From contig JAESUI010000276.1 in assembly GCA_016763135.1 (NCBI GenBank), positions 1-6,767 of the forward strand: 6,767 bases of DNA. The letters are read 5' to 3'. The DNA comes from Flavobacteriales bacterium (GTDB lineage Bacteria > Bacteroidota > Bacteroidia > Flavobacteriales_E > Vicingaceae). Below are positions 5,878 through 6,767 of this stretch, piece by piece. Position numbers and translations under genes: made by a program. Under the pieces are notes generated by a model. That model had not been told where the DNA came from, ran no database searches, and saw only the letters and a program-made list of their open reading frames with translations. Every line of letters starts with the position of its first letter. Position 1 is the first letter of the stretch.

Positions 5878-6767
5878 TTATTTCAGGGAAAGAATATCAG
5901 TAGGTAGAATACCTTTATGCTTTTTTAGAATTGTTCTTAATTGATTCGAACTCTTAAAACCGCATAATTGAGCCACAGTTTCAACTTTATTTTTTTCGGA
6001 TAATAAATGTACGGCTCTATCAACTTTTAATTTTTCCAAATAGGTACCAATCGTTATTCCTGTAGTTATTTTAAAAAGTCTAGTCAGGTTACGCTCACTC
6101 ATGTTGACGGTTTCAGAGATATCTTGTATTGTAAATGACTTGGATAAATGCTTTACCATATAATCTTGTGCGTTATGAATTCGAGAATCCAAATGATTTC
6201 TATATTGAAGAAAAATGCTAAGTTGTGGATCTGATTCGCTACGCCTTAAATAAATGACTACCTCCTTAGCTATATCTGAGGCAAACTTAGAACCAAATAG
6301 ATTTTCTAATATATAAAGTGCCCAATCAATTCCAGAAGATACGCCTGCGCTCGTATATAAATTATTGTTGGCTACAAATAATCTGTTTTTTTGTAAATCT
6401 ATATTAGGGAATTTATTAATCAAACGTGATATATACCTCCAATGTGTGGTACATTCTTGACCATTTAAAATTCCAGATTCAGCTAATAAAAATGTTCCGG
6501 TACATACTGAACAAATGTTTACACCATTTGTGTATTGAAAGTGCAACCAATCAAAAAAGGGTTTGCTTTCTTTTATAAAAGCGTTATCAGAGAGAAGTTC
6601 ATAATCTAACCCAGGAACAAAGACAAAATCATTTTTCGATAATTCAAAGCTGTTGAAATGTGTTAATTTAGAAAAAAATAAACCAGCACTGCTTTCAATT
6701 TCCGTTGTATCACTCATTGACACAAAATGTAGCTCAACATCCGCACCATATTCTCTAGCTTCATAAA
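5878..6767 (-). CDS. GlxA/FtrA-family transcriptional regulator (DJ-1/PfpI-like domain + AraC HTH), 5' end beyond window
   Basis: The frame is open from the right edge to the TAA at 5880-5878, with 295 visible residues. The GTG at 6723 is not the start: the 14 codons before it read YEAREYGADVELHF, the normal continuation of the first helix and second strand of the family. About 15-30 N-terminal residues are therefore missing. The first domain (to about visible residue 175) is DJ-1/PfpI-like: 'FVFVPGLDYELL', 'ICSVCTGTFLLAESGIL' with the elbow cysteine near position 88, 'CTTHW', and 'TSAGVSSGIDWALYIL'. The second domain (about 192-295) is an AraC HTH pair (FTIQDISETVNMSERNLTRLF, then VAQLCGFKSSNQLRTILKKH). 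Family members are activators responding to small metabolites. Many DJ-1-like domains here are thought to bind ligands rather than catalyse. The gene is convergent with the NmrA-like operon, so co-regulation is not implied by position alone. Confidence 0.92.
   Translation of the reverse strand, partial: YEAREYGADVELHFVSMSDTTEIESSAGLFFSKLTHFNSFELSKNDFVFVPGLDYELLSDNAFIKESKPFFDWLHFQYTNGVNICSVCTGTFLLAESGILNGQECTTHWRYISRLINKFPNIDLQKNRLFVANNNLYTSAGVSSGIDWALYILENLFGSKFASDIAKEVVIYLRRSESDPQLSIFLQYRNHLDSRIHNAQDYMVKHLSKSFTIQDISETVNMSERNLTRLFKITTGITIGTYLEKLKVDRAVHLLSEKNKVETVAQLCGFKSSNQLRTILKKHKGILPTDILSLK

Noticed and set aside
5787..5882. Minus-strand 31-codon frame with a cysteine-rich CPYTAHDCPFIDGC stretch just after the GlxA-like stop
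   Set aside because: It has no start codon, is bounded by stops on both sides and matches no family I know. It could be a gene remnant or a +1 frame extension, but chance in AT-rich DNA is the simpler reading.
6721..6723. GTG as the start of the GlxA-like gene
   Set aside because: The frame continues to the right edge with residues that fit the DJ-1-like fold, so the gene is cut by the window rather than starting here.

Overview
The window is AT-rich and carries several copies of a TAnnTTTG element just upstream of genes. This is the -7 box of Bacteroidetes promoters. Together with the gene families present (a DUF6597-type AraC regulator, a DUF1772 protein, and a TolB-like/TPR cyclase), it points to a member of the Flavobacteriia or a close Bacteroidetes relative. 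The genus cannot be read from the sequence. There is no CRISPR array, insertion sequence, tRNA or rRNA.

Left part (1-2811, minus strand): the first 121 residues of a zinc-independent MDR-family quinone oxidoreductase/alcohol dehydrogenase run off the left edge. Upstream of it lies a 772-residue, apparently soluble protein. It joins a class III nucleotide cyclase domain, a TolB/FlgO/CadC-like domain, TPR repeats and a C-terminal AraC-type DNA-binding domain. This four-part fusion is the most unusual object in the window.

Middle part (3060-5645, plus strand): an AraC-family regulator is followed, after a short gap with its own promoter element, by a compact three-gene unit. The unit encodes a small exported c-type cytochrome, a four-helix DUF1772 (anthrone-oxygenase-like) membrane protein whose start lies 2 nt after the cytochrome stop, and an NmrA-like NAD(P)H-binding atypical SDR. 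A strong hairpin terminator closes it.

Right part (5878 to the right edge, minus strand): a GlxA/FtrA-type regulator (DJ-1/PfpI-like domain plus AraC HTH). Its reading frame stays open to the edge, so its true start lies outside the window.

Working hypothesis (inference): this is a redox or electrophile-response neighbourhood. It contains two putative NAD(P)H-dependent, quinone-type oxidoreductases (MDR and NmrA-like) and a membrane/periplasmic pair (DUF1772 plus cytochrome c), surrounded by three proteins with AraC-type DNA-binding domains. Two pairs of related intergenic motifs (404-466 with 3008-3039, and 2925-2953 with 5726-5753) may be regulator sites or scattered small repeats.
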